Assembly (NCBI RefSeq): GCF_010729105.1
Contig: NZ_AP022573.1
Location: 4,154,001-4,218,000 of the forward strand
Source of the DNA: Mycobacterium saskatchewanense
GTDB lineage: Bacteria; Actinomycetota; Actinomycetes; Mycobacteriales; Mycobacteriaceae
DNA length: 64,000 bases
Direction: 5' to 3'
Of this stretch, positions 45,851-55,924 are shown in pieces. A model generated the notes under the pieces. It did no database searches. It was given only the letters and a program-made list of their open reading frames with translations, and was not told the origin of the DNA. Position 1 is the stretch's first letter. Each line of letters opens with the position of its first letter. A program made the position numbers and the translations under genes.

Positions 45851-48800
45851 GTGACCGTCGGTTCCACAGAAAGTGCGACTGCACTCCTTTCCCGACCCGC
45901 CCCACCGGCCGGTTTCGTGGGATCACGCGAATACAGCCTGCGGTTGGCGAGCCTGGCTGGATTCGCCGTCAGGCACAAGGCGCTGGTGATCGGATCCTGG
46001 GTGCTGGTCGCCGTGCTGCTGGCCGTGCTGTTTCCCCAGCTGGAGACGGTGGTGCGCAAGCAGTCGGTGAACCTTCTCCCGCGAGATGTTCCGTCGTTGC
46101 AAACAGTGGACCGGATGAGCGCGGCCTTCGGTGAACAGGGTTCCAAGACGGTGGTGTTCGTCGCGATGGAAGACCCCGCCGGGTTGACTGCCTCGGCGCG
46201 GCAGCGCTACGACCAGCTGCTGGCGCGGCTGCGCGCCGACACCGGCCATGTCTTGCTGGTGAAAGACTTGCTGGCCGATCCGGTCACCGCGTCCCAGGCA
46301 GTCAGCCGCGACGGCAAGGCGTGGTACCTGCCGGTGGGTGTGGCCGGCACGTTGGGCGATCCCACCGCGGCCGCATCGGTGCAGGCGGTGCGCGCCCTCG
46401 TCGCAGAGGTGTTCGCCGGCTCGTCGACCACCGCGTACGTGACGGGCCCGCCGACGACGTTCAGTGACATGATCGCCTCTGCCGAACACGATCTACTGCT
46501 GATCTCGATCGCAACGGCCGGGCTGATCGCGTTGATCCTGCTGATCGTCTACCGGTCGGTGTTCACCGCGCTGCTGCCGCTGTTGGTGATCGGGACAAGC
46601 CTGGCCGTGGGGCGCGGTGTACTGTCCGCGCTCGGCGAAATCGGCATGCCTGTCTCCCAGTTCACTGTGGCGTTTATGACCGCGATCCTGCTCGGCGCGG
46701 GCACCGACTACACGGTGTTTTTGATCAGCCGATACCACGAGCAGCGCCGCGCCCAGGTTCCCGCCGATCAAGCCGTCATCCACGCCACCGCCAGCATCGG
46801 CCGGGTGATCCTGGCCTCGGCGGCCACCGTGGCGTTCGCCTTCTTGACCATGGTGTTCGCCCGCCTGAGCGTGTTCGCCGCCCTCGGTCCGGCCTGCGCG
46901 GTCGCCGTGCTGGTCGGGTTCGCAGCCACCATCACGCTGCTGCCACCGGTGCTGTCACTGGCCGCTAAAAGAGGCATCGGCGAACCCAAATCTGACCGCA
47001 CCCGGCGCTACTGGAACAGCGTCGCAGTCGCGGTGGTCCGCCGGCCGGTACCGCTGTTGATCACCAGCCTGGTCATCCTGCTGGCCCTGACCGCGGTCGC
47101 GGCGACCATGAAGATCAGCTACGACGACCGCAAAGGCCAGCCGGCCGGCACCGCCAGCAACCAGGGCTACCGCCTGCTGGACCGCCACTTCCGCAAAGAC
47201 AGCATCGTCACCGAATTCCTGGTCGTGGAAAACCCGACCGACATGCGCACCGCAAAGGGGCTGGCCGACCTCGACGAAATGGCCTCCCGCATCGCGCAAA
47301 TCCCCGGCGTCACCAAAGTATCCGGAGTCACCCGCCCCACCGGAACCCGCCTCGAACAAGCCCAACTCTCATGGCAAAACGCTCAGATCGGCGACAAGAT
47401 GGCCCGCGCCGTCGCCGACGGCAACACCCGAAAAGACGACCTCACCAAACTCACCAACGGCGCCAGCCAACTCGCGGAGGGCCTGGCCCAACTCGACACC
47501 ACCCTGCGCACCGCCCTGACTCCGCTAACCGGAATACTCACCCAGGCCCAGTCTGCCGCCACCCAGGCCCAGCAGTTGCGGCCTTTGCTGCAACAGCTTT
47601 CGGCCACCGCCCCCGCCGTCGATCAAGCCATCCAATCCGGCCCCGGGCTGCGCCCGTTGGCCGACCAAGCTCAAAACGCCATCGCCGTCCTCGACCCCCT
47701 CGCCGGCGCCCTCAACAGCTCCCCGTGGTGTGCCACCACACCGCAGTGCACCCAGATCCGTGACCAAGTCCAGATTCTGGTGAGCCTGCGTGACAATGGG
47801 TTCTTCACCGAGGTCGCCGACCTCGGCGACCGCTACAACCCCGCCACCAACGCCACCGTCACCGGCACCCTCACCAACGTCCAGTCCGCCGTCGGCGCAC
47901 TGGACAAAGCCTTCGGAACCCTCGGGGACCCCGCCGACCTTGCCGGCAACATACGGCGCCTTTCAGACGGCGTCGGCCAGCTTGCCTCGGGCGCCCAAGC
48001 ACTGGCGACCGGCGTGCACACCCTGGCCGACAGCAACATCGACATGCTCTACGGGATGAGCCAGATCGCCATCCAGCTGCAAAACTCTGCCCGGGCCAGC
48101 GCCCGCTCGGATTCCTCCAGCGGCTTCTACCTACCTGGCAACGTCTTCGAAAACCGCCAATTCGCCGACGTGGCAAAGCAATTTGTCTCCCCAGACGGTA
48201 AAACCGCGCGCTTTGCCATCGAATCCAATTTCGACCCCTACAGCGCCGAAGCAATCCACCTCGCCCACCAGATCACCGACATCGCCAACGCCGCCCGGCC
48301 CAACACCGCGTTAGCCCACGCCACCATGTCAGTGGCCGGATTCCCCGCCGTCAACTCCGACATCCAACGCCTGCTGCGCGCCGACTTCGCCCAACTGGCC
48401 ATCGCTACCCTGCTCATCGTCGGGCTCATCCTGGTACTGCTGCTGCGCGCTGTGCTGGCCCCGCTCTACCTGCTGGGCACCGTGGTGCTCAACTACCTCG
48501 CCGCACTGGGCATCGGCGTGCTTCTATTCCAATGGGAGCTGGGCTATCCCATCGCCTGGCCGGTGCCCCTGGTGGCGTTCATCATCCTGGTCGCGGTCGG
48601 CGCCGACTACAACATGCTTCTCGTGTCGCGGCTGCGTGAAGAATCAGGACGCAATATCCGCGTCGGCGTACTACGTACCGTTGCCAACACCGGCTCGGTC
48701 ATCACCTCAGCGGGACTCATCTTCGCCGCCAGCATGTTTGGCCTGATGGTCGGCTCGGTGGCCATCATGGTCCAAGCCGGATTCATCATCGGCTGCGGAC

Positions 48801-48934
48801 TGCTGCTCGACACTTTCCTCGTGCGCACCCTCACCGTCCCCGCCATCGCCACACTCCTACGCCAAGCCAGCTGGTGGCCCAACACACCGCCCTCGACCAC
48901 ACCCCCGCACCCGCCCGGCCACCGCCCGCGGTGA
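45851..48934 (+). CDS. MmpL family RND transporter
   Basis: 1027 residues from GTG 45851, preceded by ggagg (45841-45845). The full RND layout is present: TM1 (ALVIGSWVLVAVLLAVLF), first porter domain, a membrane block with GAGTDYTVFLISRYHEQR, a long second porter domain with a Gln/Ala-rich helical hairpin (residues about 530-780), and a second block with GADYNMLLVSRLREESG. The Asp-Tyr pairs in the two motifs are the expected proton-relay residues. MmpL proteins export envelope lipids, siderophores or drugs. No mmpS partner is adjacent. The TetR at 45031 is its likely repressor. Confidence 0.94.
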   Translation: MTVGSTESATALLSRPAPPAGFVGSREYSLRLASLAGFAVRHKALVIGSWVLVAVLLAVLFPQLETVVRKQSVNLLPRDVPSLQTVDRMSAAFGEQGSKTVVFVAMEDPAGLTASARQRYDQLLARLRADTGHVLLVKDLLADPVTASQAVSRDGKAWYLPVGVAGTLGDPTAAASVQAVRALVAEVFAGSSTTAYVTGPPTTFSDMIASAEHDLLLISIATAGLIALILLIVYRSVFTALLPLLVIGTSLAVGRGVLSALGEIGMPVSQFTVAFMTAILLGAGTDYTVFLISRYHEQRRAQVPADQAVIHATASIGRVILASAATVAFAFLTMVFARLSVFAALGPACAVAVLVGFAATITLLPPVLSLAAKRGIGEPKSDRTRRYWNSVAVAVVRRPVPLLITSLVILLALTAVAATMKISYDDRKGQPAGTASNQGYRLLDRHFRKDSIVTEFLVVENPTDMRTAKGLADLDEMASRIAQIPGVTKVSGVTRPTGTRLEQAQLSWQNAQIGDKMARAVADGNTRKDDLTKLTNGASQLAEGLAQLDTTLRTALTPLTGILTQAQSAATQAQQLRPLLQQLSATAPAVDQAIQSGPGLRPLADQAQNAIAVLDPLAGALNSSPWCATTPQCTQIRDQVQILVSLRDNGFFTEVADLGDRYNPATNATVTGTLTNVQSAVGALDKAFGTLGDPADLAGNIRRLSDGVGQLASGAQALATGVHTLADSNIDMLYGMSQIAIQLQNSARASARSDSSSGFYLPGNVFENRQFADVAKQFVSPDGKTARFAIESNFDPYSAEAIHLAHQITDIANAARPNTALAHATMSVAGFPAVNSDIQRLLRADFAQLAIATLLIVGLILVLLLRAVLAPLYLLGTVVLNYLAALGIGVLLFQWELGYPIAWPVPLVAFIILVAVGADYNMLLVSRLREESGRNIRVGVLRTVANTGSVITSAGLIFAASMFGLMVGSVAIMVQAGFIIGCGLLLDTFLVRTLTVPAIATLLRQASWWPNTPPSTTPPHPPGHRPR

Positions 48935-50138
48935 ACTGCATCGCCGCGCCGGGCCCGTCGGGTAACGCCCCCGCCAACAACATCGGCATCTGCCACAGCC
49001 GCAAACGGGGGACTGTCCGAACAACGGTGGATCTGATCTTGGTCTGACACGCCGAGCGGTGCTTGGCGGGAAGGACTGACGATGTCAGAAACACTCGATC
49101 CTGTGGCGATGGAACTGGATCAACGGCAGCTGGCTGAGCAGCTGCTGGCGCAGGCGAAGGAACAAGGAGTCGAATTGGTCGGCCCCAACGGGCTGCTCAA
49201 TCAGTTGACCAAGAACGTGCTTGAGACCGCGCTGGACGCGGAGATGGCCGAGCACCTGGGTTATGACAAGCATGACCCAGCGGGCCGTGGCAGCGGCAAT
49301 TCCCGAAACGGCACCCGGGCCAAGACGGTGCTCACCGAGATCGGGCCCGTCGAGATCGAGGTGCCCCGTGACACCAACAGCAGCTTCGACCCGCAGATCG
49401 TCAAGAAACGACAGCGTCGCCTGACCGGTATTGATGAGATCGTATTGTCGTTGACGGCAAAAGGATTGACGACCGGCGAGGTCGCGGCACACTTCGCCGA
49501 CGTCTACGGCGCCACCGTCAGCAAAGACACCATCAGCCGGATCACCGACAAGGTGGTCGGCGAGATGGCCGAATGGTGCAACCGGCCGCTGGAAGCGGTA
49601 TATCCAGTGGTCTTCATCGACGCCATCTTCGTCAAGATCCGCGACGGGCAGGTCACCAACCGGCCCATCTACGTGGCCGTGGGGGTCACCTGCGCAGGCG
49701 AGCGCGACATCCTCGGGCTGTGGGCCGGCGAGGGCAGCGAAGGCGCCAAGTTCTGGCTGTCGGTGCTCACCGAGATCAAGAACCGCGGCACCGGCGATGT
49801 GTGCATCGTGGTCTGTGACGGATTGAAAGGATTGCCCGAGGCAGTCAACACCGTCTGGGACCGAGCGATCATCCAAACGTGCGTCATTCATCTGTTGCGC
49901 AACACCTTTCGCTACGCGTCCCGCAAGTACTGGGATCAGATCGCCCGCGACATTCGGCCGGTCTATACCGCGGCGACCGAGGCCGCGGCCAAGGAACGCT
50001 TCGTCGAATTCACCGCGAAATGGGGTCCCCAGTACCCGGCGATCATCCGGCTCTGGGAGAACGCCTGGAGCGAGTTCGTGCCCTTCCTGGACTACGACGT
50101 CGAGATACGTCGGGTCATCTGCTCCACGGATGAAATCG

Positions 50139-51355
50139 TCAAGGTGAGCGGTGATTGGTGGCGGGTTTGCGGGGTTGCCAGTGGGCGACGAGGACTTCGT
50201 AGGCACGTTCGGCCTGTTCGACGACCGCGTTCTCTTCGTCGCGGCGGTGCTTGCTGTTATAGGCCGCGCCGGGCTGGCGGTAGTTGCCGCGGCGTGACGG
50301 CGCCCCGGCGGCCAGTTCGAGCTTTCGGCGCTTGTGGGTGACCAGCCCTGGTCGAGCGAAGGCGTAGTCCTGGTCCTGGTCACCAAATGCCATGCGAGCA
50401 CCGTCATCTTGCGGGCGGTGGCCACGATCGCGGTCTGAAATCCGCGTCGGGATTTGATGCGCTGATAGAACGCACGCAAGGGCCCTGGTGCGCGACTGGC
50501 CGACCAGGCCGCCTCCACCAGCACACCACGCACATGGGCGCGGCCGGCTTTGCTGATCCGACCGTGCACCGGCGCGGAATTCCCGGACTGGCGCACCTTC
50601 GGGTTGAGCCCGATATAGGCCACTAACTTGTCGGGATCGTCGAACCGAGAGAAGTCGCCGACCGCGGCCACAATGGAGATGCCGGCGATCGCATCGACAC
50701 CAGGGATGGTCATCAACCGGGCCACCATCGGATCGGTGAGCGCTTCTTGGGCCAGCTCTCTATCGACCAAAGCGAGTTCATGGGCGTGAAAGTCCAACTG
50801 ACGCAACAACGCCTGCACGCTGGCGCGTTCATCGGCAGGTAACGGCTGACGCGAGAGCCAGTGCCGACCGGTCTTGCCAAACAAATCCGACACCGGCGGC
50901 GTCGGTGCGAGGTTACGGGCCAGGATCGCGTGCACCTGATTCTTCAGCCGAGTCCGTTGACGCACCACGTGAGCACGACGCATCACCTGCCGGCGCAGAC
51001 TGCGGGTCCGATCGTCGGGCAGCCACACCGGTGGCAGAAAATCCGCTGCCAGCAACTGCGCCAAGATCCGCGCATCGACCTTGTCGGTTTTCACCTTCGC
51101 CTCGGCGATCGCCCGCGTCTTCGACGGGTTCGACACCACCACACGGGCCACCAGCGGTGTGAGCAGAGTAGCGATCGCATCGCTGTTTCCGGTGGCCTCC
51201 AACGCCACCTCATCATCCGGGCGTAGTTCAGACGCCCACGCCCGCAATGCTTCTGGCGTCACTCCGATCTTGCCTTCGTCGCGGAGGATCCCGTCCTCGA
51301 CCACCGCCAGCTGCGCGAACTCGCGGTGCACATCCATGCCGACATATCTGACCAC
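50139..51355 (-). pseudogene. IS110-family transposase, copy C, frameshifted
   Basis: Same protein as copies A and B up to TVLAWHLVT. The single-base deletion near 50377 then shifts the frame, so the last ~75 residues (KDQDYAFARPGL..) are replaced by unrelated sequence that reads on into the IS256 antisense strand. The catalytic DEDD and Tnp20 domains precede the shift, so activity is uncertain. Confidence 0.9.
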
Positions 51356-51621
51356 CGCCTGGTTCTCCCTTCCGTGCTGATCACTTGGCCGGGGAACCGC
51401 TGGGACGGAACGACACCTACGGATACGCGCTCGCAGCGCAGCCGGACAAGTCGCAGGGGCGGCCAACTACTAACACGGGCTCGCAGCCCATCGAGCAAGA
51501 ACGGCCTGCCCATACGTGTTCCCCGAAGGCCCCTGTTCCGGACGGTCGCACCGTATGCCTAGTACGTCTGACCAGGCAAGACAGAACCACGTGGGCCTCC
51601 ACCCCATTTCATACCGGGTAC
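51356..51621 (-). ncRNA. Candidate bridge RNA locus of IS110 copy C
   Basis: Same non-coding 5' end as in copies A and B. It is listed by homology of position; expression is unknown. Confidence 0.38.
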
Positions 51622-51944
51622 CAACGCCGTGGAGTCGATCAACGCCCGCTACCGGCGCGCGATTCGCGCCCGCGGGCATTTCCCTACCGACCAAGCTGCC
51701 CTGAAATGCCTGTATCTCGTTACCCGATCACTAGATCCGACCGGGCGAGGTAGGGCACGATGGGCAATGAGGTGGAAGCCCGCACTCAACGCGTTCGCAA
51801 TCACCTTCAACGGCCGGATCACCCCGACCGGCAACTAACAAATGCCAAGGTCGGATCCACCGTTAATCAGACAGCCCCGCAAACGGTCGGAGGGGTGCCT
51901 GCGGCCACGAAGGACGAGTCGAAAGCCGCCTGTGAAGCTCAGTT

Positions 51945-52058
51945 TTAGTCGTTGAGCCGGTAGACGGCGTGGGCGATGTAGGTGGTTTTGACGGCGCCGC
52001 CGGGGGTTGTTTCGATTTTCATGAGTGCGTGGATGCGGACGCGGTCGCCGACGGCCAG
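51945..52058 (-). pseudogene. C-terminal remnant of an unrecognised small protein
   Basis: The minus strand reads GLAVGDRVRIHALMKIETTP, then GGAVKTTYIAHAVYRLND and stop. Composition looks like real mycobacterial coding sequence, but I do not recognise the family. The upstream half is replaced at about 52060 by an IS3-type transposase fragment. Confidence 0.4.
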
Positions 52059-52060
52059 GC

Positions 52061-52310
52061 CCCGGGAGTTCCGTGAGGGGGCTGTTCGGATCGTGCGGGA
52101 GACGGGTAAGTCGATCGCCGCGGTGGCGCGGGACCTTGGGGTCCATGAGGGCACTCTGGGCAATTGGGTTGCCCGGGACCGTGAGGCCCGCGAGGGCCGC
52201 GGGGAGTTGACCCGCGACGACGTTGAGGAGCTCAAACGCCTGCGCAGCGAGAACGCTGAGCTGCGGATGGAGCGTGATGTCCTCAAGCGATCAGTGGTCC
52301 TGTGGGTGTT
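52061..52310 (+). pseudogene. IS3-family OrfA fragment
   Basis: FREGAVRIVRETGKSIAAVA and GVHEGTLGNWVARDRE form the HTH; RSENAELRMERDVLKRSVVLW is the zipper end. There is no start codon in the family position and OrfB is absent. The frame runs on to 52416 through unrelated palindromic sequence. It was truncated on both sides. Confidence 0.75.
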
Positions 52311-52335
52311 ATCCCGACATCGGGATAACACCCAC
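52302..52335. repeat. Perfect 16-bp inverted repeat
   Basis: GTGGGTGTTATCCCGA (52302-52317), 2-bp loop ca, then its exact reverse complement (52320-52335). It sits between the IS3 fragment and the recombinase genes and probably belongs to the end of the tyrosine-recombinase element; it could also form a terminator-like hairpin without a T tract. Confidence 0.7.
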
Positions 52336-52417
52336 TATGCCGAGCACCGGATTATGCCGAGGACGCCGCTGAATCGTCTGCGCGGTAAGGGATCTGTGTC
52401 CATGCACTCGGCATAAT
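52336..52417. repeat. Terminal repeats of the tandem-recombinase (RIT-like) element
   Basis: tatgccgag at 52336-52344 and attatgccgag at 52351-52361 are repeated in inverse orientation as ctcggcataat at 52407-52417, overlapping the end of the recombinase gene. The same tcggcataatca occurs at the recombinase relic near 11128-11139. Repeated short sites of this kind are expected recombinase-binding sites. Confidence 0.6.
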
Positions 52418-53406
52418 CAAAGCGCCTCGAGGAACGCGAGCAGGGTGTCGGGGGGTCGGTATCGGCCCGGGGTCGCATGGACGGGGGTGGTGCGAGCGAG
52501 GGCGCGTTCTTTCAGGCGGAGATCTGCGTGCAGATAGATCTGGACCGTGTCTGTTTTCTCGTGGCCGAGCCAGAGCGCGATCACTGATGTGTCCACGCCT
52601 GCGCGCAATAGGGTCATGGCCGTCGAGTGGCGCAGGACGTGCGGGGTGATCGTTTTGGCATCGATGGAGGGGCAGCGCTGCCGCGCCGTGATCGCGTGGT
52701 TGGTGACGAGCAGCGCGACCGCGTCACGACTGAGCGGTCGACCGCGGCTGGTCGGGAACAACGGATCCTCGGGTCGGCCTCGTCGTTCGGCCAGCCAGCC
52801 CCGCAGCACCGCGACCGTCTCGGCAGTGAGCGGCGTGCAGCGCTGTTTACGTCCCTTGCCGACACAGCGCACGTGGGCCCCCGCTCCGAGATGGACGTCT
52901 CCGCAGCACAGCCCGGTCAACTCGGAGACCCGCAGCCCGGTCTGGACCGCGACCAGCAGCAGCGCGTGGTCGCGACGGCCTATCCACCGGCTGGTGTCCG
53001 GAGCGGCGAGTAGCGCGTCGATTTCCTGGTCGTTGAGGAAGGACACGACAGCACGGTTGCAGCGTTTGGGTGGGATGGCCAGCACCCGAGCGATGAGCGC
53101 GGCGTGCTCGGGGTGTTGCAGTGCGGCGAATCGGAATAGCGAGTGGATCGCGGCCAGGCGGGTGTTGCGGCTGCGCACGCTGTTGGCGCGCTGGTATTCG
53201 AGGTGGTCGAGGAACGCGCCGATCAGCGGGGCGTCGAGGTCCTCGATCTGCATTCGGGCCGGCGGTGTGCCGGTGCGCTCCGCGACGAAACCGAGCAGCA
53301 GCCGCAGTGTGTCGCGGTAGGAGGCGACGGTGTGTGGGCTGGCGTTCTTCTGCCGGGCGAGGCGTTCGGTGAAGAAGGCCTGCAGGGTCGGGGCGAGCGC
53401 GGTCAT
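52417..53406 (-). CDS. Tyrosine recombinase (XerC/D-like), RIT type
   Basis: 329 residues. The N-terminal SAM-like domain has FFTERLARQKNASPHTVASY. The catalytic domain shows the Arg in QTGLRVSELTGL, the Lys region CVGKGRKQRCTPL, the H-x-x-R box in TPHVLRHSTAM, the late His in IALWLGHEKTD and the nucleophile Tyr in TVQIYLHADL. Its start overlaps the next recombinase stop (ATGA), the arrangement of recombinase-in-trio elements. Confidence 0.92.
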   Translation of the reverse strand: MTALAPTLQAFFTERLARQKNASPHTVASYRDTLRLLLGFVAERTGTPPARMQIEDLDAPLIGAFLDHLEYQRANSVRSRNTRLAAIHSLFRFAALQHPEHAALIARVLAIPPKRCNRAVVSFLNDQEIDALLAAPDTSRWIGRRDHALLLVAVQTGLRVSELTGLCCGDVHLGAGAHVRCVGKGRKQRCTPLTAETVAVLRGWLAERRGRPEDPLFPTSRGRPLSRDAVALLVTNHAITARQRCPSIDAKTITPHVLRHSTAMTLLRAGVDTSVIALWLGHEKTDTVQIYLHADLRLKERALARTTPVHATPGRYRPPDTLLAFLEAL

Positions 53407-54278
53407 GAGGTCGCTCCGGCGTGGCGCTGCATCCGGTCGGCGGCGAGGGCGAGCAGTTCTGGCGCGGCCGAGAGGTACCAGTAGGTGTGCCGTGGGTCGG
53501 TGTGGCCGAGGTAGGTAGACAGCAGCGGCAGCCGTGCCTGCACGTCGGCATCATCGCGATACCAGTCGAGCAAAGTGTTTACCGCGAAGGTGTGCCGGGC
53601 GTCGTGAATGCGCGGGCGACATGCCGGGCAGTGTTGCCCGATCCCGTTCTCGCGCAACAGCGTTCGGAACGTCTGTGACACCGTGGTGGCCGCCAGTCGG
53701 GCACCGGTGGTGGACACCAACAACGCGCCCGTGCGCGGATGCGGACACAGCCGGTCCCGGCGCGCTGCGTAGGCGGTGAGCGCGGCCGTGGTGGAGGGGT
53801 GCAACGGCAGTTGTCGGGGCTTGTGGAATTTCGCCTCACGTATCGTCAACACGCCGGTGGCCGGGTCGAAATCGCCGCGGTCCAGACTCAGCGCCTCCCC
53901 GCGCCGCAGCCCCGTGGCGAACACCAGCCCGATGAATGTCTGCATCGTCGCGGCGGCCAGCGGTGAGCGCAGCCGCCCGGCCCCGGCCATCAAGGCGGCG
54001 ACATCGGCGTCGGAATACAGATACGGCGTGGCGCGCCTGGTGCGGGTCGGCAGCACATCGACCGGCGGCACCTCGACGGCCGGATCGAAGGCCTGCACCC
54101 AGCGGGCGAAACAGCGCACCACGCTCAGCCGTTGCGCGTGCCAGGTTGAGGAGCTACCCGGCGGCATTGTGGCCCACTGCACCGCCAGCTCTGTCGTGAT
54201 CGTGTCGGTATCGGCCGCATCGGCGAAGTCGACGAACTGCTCGAGCAGCAGCCCCGCGCCGGCGAGCTTGATAGCAGA
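53403..54278 (-). pseudogene. Second tandem tyrosine recombinase, 5' end removed by IS110
   Basis: The catalytic domain is complete: FATGLRRGEALSLDRGDFD, PRIHDARHTFAVNTLL, STYLGHTDPRHTYWYLS. The N-terminal part can be followed as KLAGAGLLLEQFVDFAD and TELAVQWATMPPGSSST up to about 54278, where an IS110-type element begins. A short N-terminal segment and the third recombinase of a trio are missing. An internal start at 54182 could yield a shortened protein. Confidence 0.78.
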
Positions 54279-54289
54279 TGCTCCTATAT

Positions 54290-55363
54290 TCAGGCAACGA
54301 TTTTTGTTGCCTTTCTTGACGGCTGAATGGCGTGGAAGATTTCGCGGGCGAGGTAGCGCTTGAGACAGCGCATGACCTCGTTTTTGGTTTTGCCTTCGGC
54401 GAGGCGGCGCGCCATGTAGTCACGGGTGGGTTGGTGGCGGCGCAGCCGCACGACCAGGATGACATGCAGCGCCCGGTTGGCATCACGGTTGCCGCCGCGG
54501 TTGAGTCGGTGTCGGACGGTTTTGCCGCTGGAGGCCTGCAGCGGGCTGACTCCGCAGAGTTTAGCGAAGGCGCCATCGCCGTTGATCCGATCGTGGTTGT
54601 CGCCGATCGCTGCCAGCAGCGTGGCGGCGGTGTCGGGGCCAACACCGTAGACGGCGCGCAACTGCGGTGCGGCGGTGGCGGTGATGGTGTCGATGTGGTG
54701 TTTGAGCCGGGCGGCTTCGACGTCGAGTTGCTCGCAGCGCGCCGCCAGTGATTTGATCGCCATCGTGATGGCATCGGTTGGACTGCTTGGCGTTTCGGAC
54801 TCAGACAACTGTTTGCAGGCCTGGATGAGACGCTTTTTGTAGAGGCCGGCCAGCTGTTCACGCAGCGCTGCGGGAGCGGTGACCAAAAGGTCCTGCAGGG
54901 CGGTGTAGGCCTTGGCGCGGGCGCGCACCGCACTGGTACGGGCCACCCGCAGCACCCGCACCATTTCGGCAGCACCGTCGGCGGACTTGGGGTCGCCGAG
55001 GGCTTCGCCGGCCAACACGATCGCGGCGGCTCCGGCCGCATCAGCATCGTCGGATTTGCCGTAGCGTGCCCGGCGCTGCCGTTTGGGGCGGCCGACCTCG
55101 GTGACCGGGATGCCCTCGGCGCGCAGATACCGGGCCAGGCCCGCGCCGTAGTGGCCGGGGCCTTCGATACCGACGATGACAAGCTGGCCCAGCCCGTGAG
55201 CCCAGGACACGAATTGGCGGTACCCGGCGGTGCTGGCTGCCATGCGGTGGCTGCCCAGCGGACGGCCCAGCTGATCGGCGGCGTGGGCGACGTGGAACTG
55301 CTTGTGCGTGTCGACACCGACGGTGACCTGTGGTTGGGTGGATGCGGCGATGGTGGATTGCAT
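54290..55363 (-). CDS. IS110-family transposase (second type)
   Basis: 357 residues: VTVGVDTHKQFHVAHAAD and VGIEGPGHYGAGLARYL with the first DEDD residues, then YGKSDDADAAGAAAIVLAGE. The Tnp20 domain has LRAVYGVGPDTAATLLAAIG, FAKLCGVSPLQASSGKT and RLNRGGNRDANRALHVI. It is unrelated in detail to the IS110 in the IS256 genes. The element ends could not be fixed; the left one is near 54279 inside the recombinase gene. Confidence 0.9.
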   Translation of the reverse strand: MQSTIAASTQPQVTVGVDTHKQFHVAHAADQLGRPLGSHRMAASTAGYRQFVSWAHGLGQLVIVGIEGPGHYGAGLARYLRAEGIPVTEVGRPKRQRRARYGKSDDADAAGAAAIVLAGEALGDPKSADGAAEMVRVLRVARTSAVRARAKAYTALQDLLVTAPAALREQLAGLYKKRLIQACKQLSESETPSSPTDAITMAIKSLAARCEQLDVEAARLKHHIDTITATAAPQLRAVYGVGPDTAATLLAAIGDNHDRINGDGAFAKLCGVSPLQASSGKTVRHRLNRGGNRDANRALHVILVVRLRRHQPTRDYMARRLAEGKTKNEVMRCLKRYLAREIFHAIQPSRKATKIVA

Positions 55364-55924
55364 TGCGGCCTTCCTGTGACCGGGATTTCCTGGATGGGGT
55401 GAAAGGGCGAAGCCGTCGGGCGGGGACGATACTGCTACGGGATGCTTGGTCGCGCTCCTATCAGGTCATTCCGTCCGGCGGTTCCGCGCCGAACCAGGCA
55501 CGGTCGACGGATCTGACGATTGCAGGCACGCCACACTGCTCGCGGCCGGTAAAGAAATGAGTCAGACCGCACCGGTTCGGACGCGGACCCTACCGACGCC
55601 CCGCTTCGCGAGGCCGCGGAAACGCCGGTAGTTCTTTAATAGCAGTAAAGAAAGTCCTCACGTGCGAGGTCAGGGCATGTGTCCCACGGTGGCCGGCGGT
55701 CTGGCCCGGCTCTGGTCGCCGCGCGAGAGGCGCAAACGCCGTTGGCCTGGCGGTGGCAGGCGCGAACACGGCCGGTGTTCTCACTGAGTGGTGGGCGCTG
55801 GTCTGGTGCTCGGCGGCGGACGCAGGGCGCAGTGGAGCGACCGGCGCGGACGGGAGCGCCAGCGGACGGAAGCGAAGGGAGCGCAGCGAAGCCCGGAAGG
55901 TAGCCGCCGAGCTGTCGCTTGTGC
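55364..55924. other. 561-bp non-coding region upstream of the second IS110 transposase
   Basis: The part next to the transposase (to about 55560) is probably the non-coding 5' end of that IS110. A 7-bp inverted repeat TTCTTTA/TAAAGAA occurs at 55632-55652. I see no convincing gene; open frames on both strands look like GC-rich noise. Confidence 0.45.

Larger units (their letters stand above)
50128..51621 (-). mobile_element. IS110-family element, copy C, 1494 bp, inside IS256
   Basis: At the same codon as copies A and B. It differs from copy A by one deleted T near 50377 (cctggtcctggtc in place of cctggtccttggtc) and by one substitution near 50543 (gcggccggc in place of gcgaccggc). Confidence 0.88.
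49082..51838 (+). pseudogene. IS256-family transposase, interrupted by IS110
   Basis: The first 348 residues are in one frame (49082-50127), ending VEIRRVICST, with the FIDAIFVKIRDG and VCDGLKGLPEAV catalytic segments. The last 73 residues (TNAVESINARYRR onward) follow the inserted IS110 at 51620-51838. Excision of the IS110 would restore an intact transposase, unlike copy A. Confidence 0.93.
49009..51878 (+). mobile_element. IS256-family element, copy C, interrupted by IS110
   Basis: Same ends as copy A (GGGACTGTCC on the left, GGGGCTGTCT reverse-complemented on the right). An exact 8-bp duplication GCAAACGG flanks it (49001-49008 and 51879-51886). Without the IS110 it is 1376 bp, one base longer than copy A because its A run is intact. 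Confidence 0.93.

Noticed and set aside
45007-46134. 375-codon plus-strand open frame
   Set aside because: It runs antisense to the TetR gene and into the mmpL start; the TetR HTH and MmpL motifs are in the other frames.
49085-51466. 793-codon minus-strand open frame
   Set aside because: It is the IS110 copy C transposase read through a one-base deletion into the antisense strand of the IS256 gene; copies A and B show the true end.
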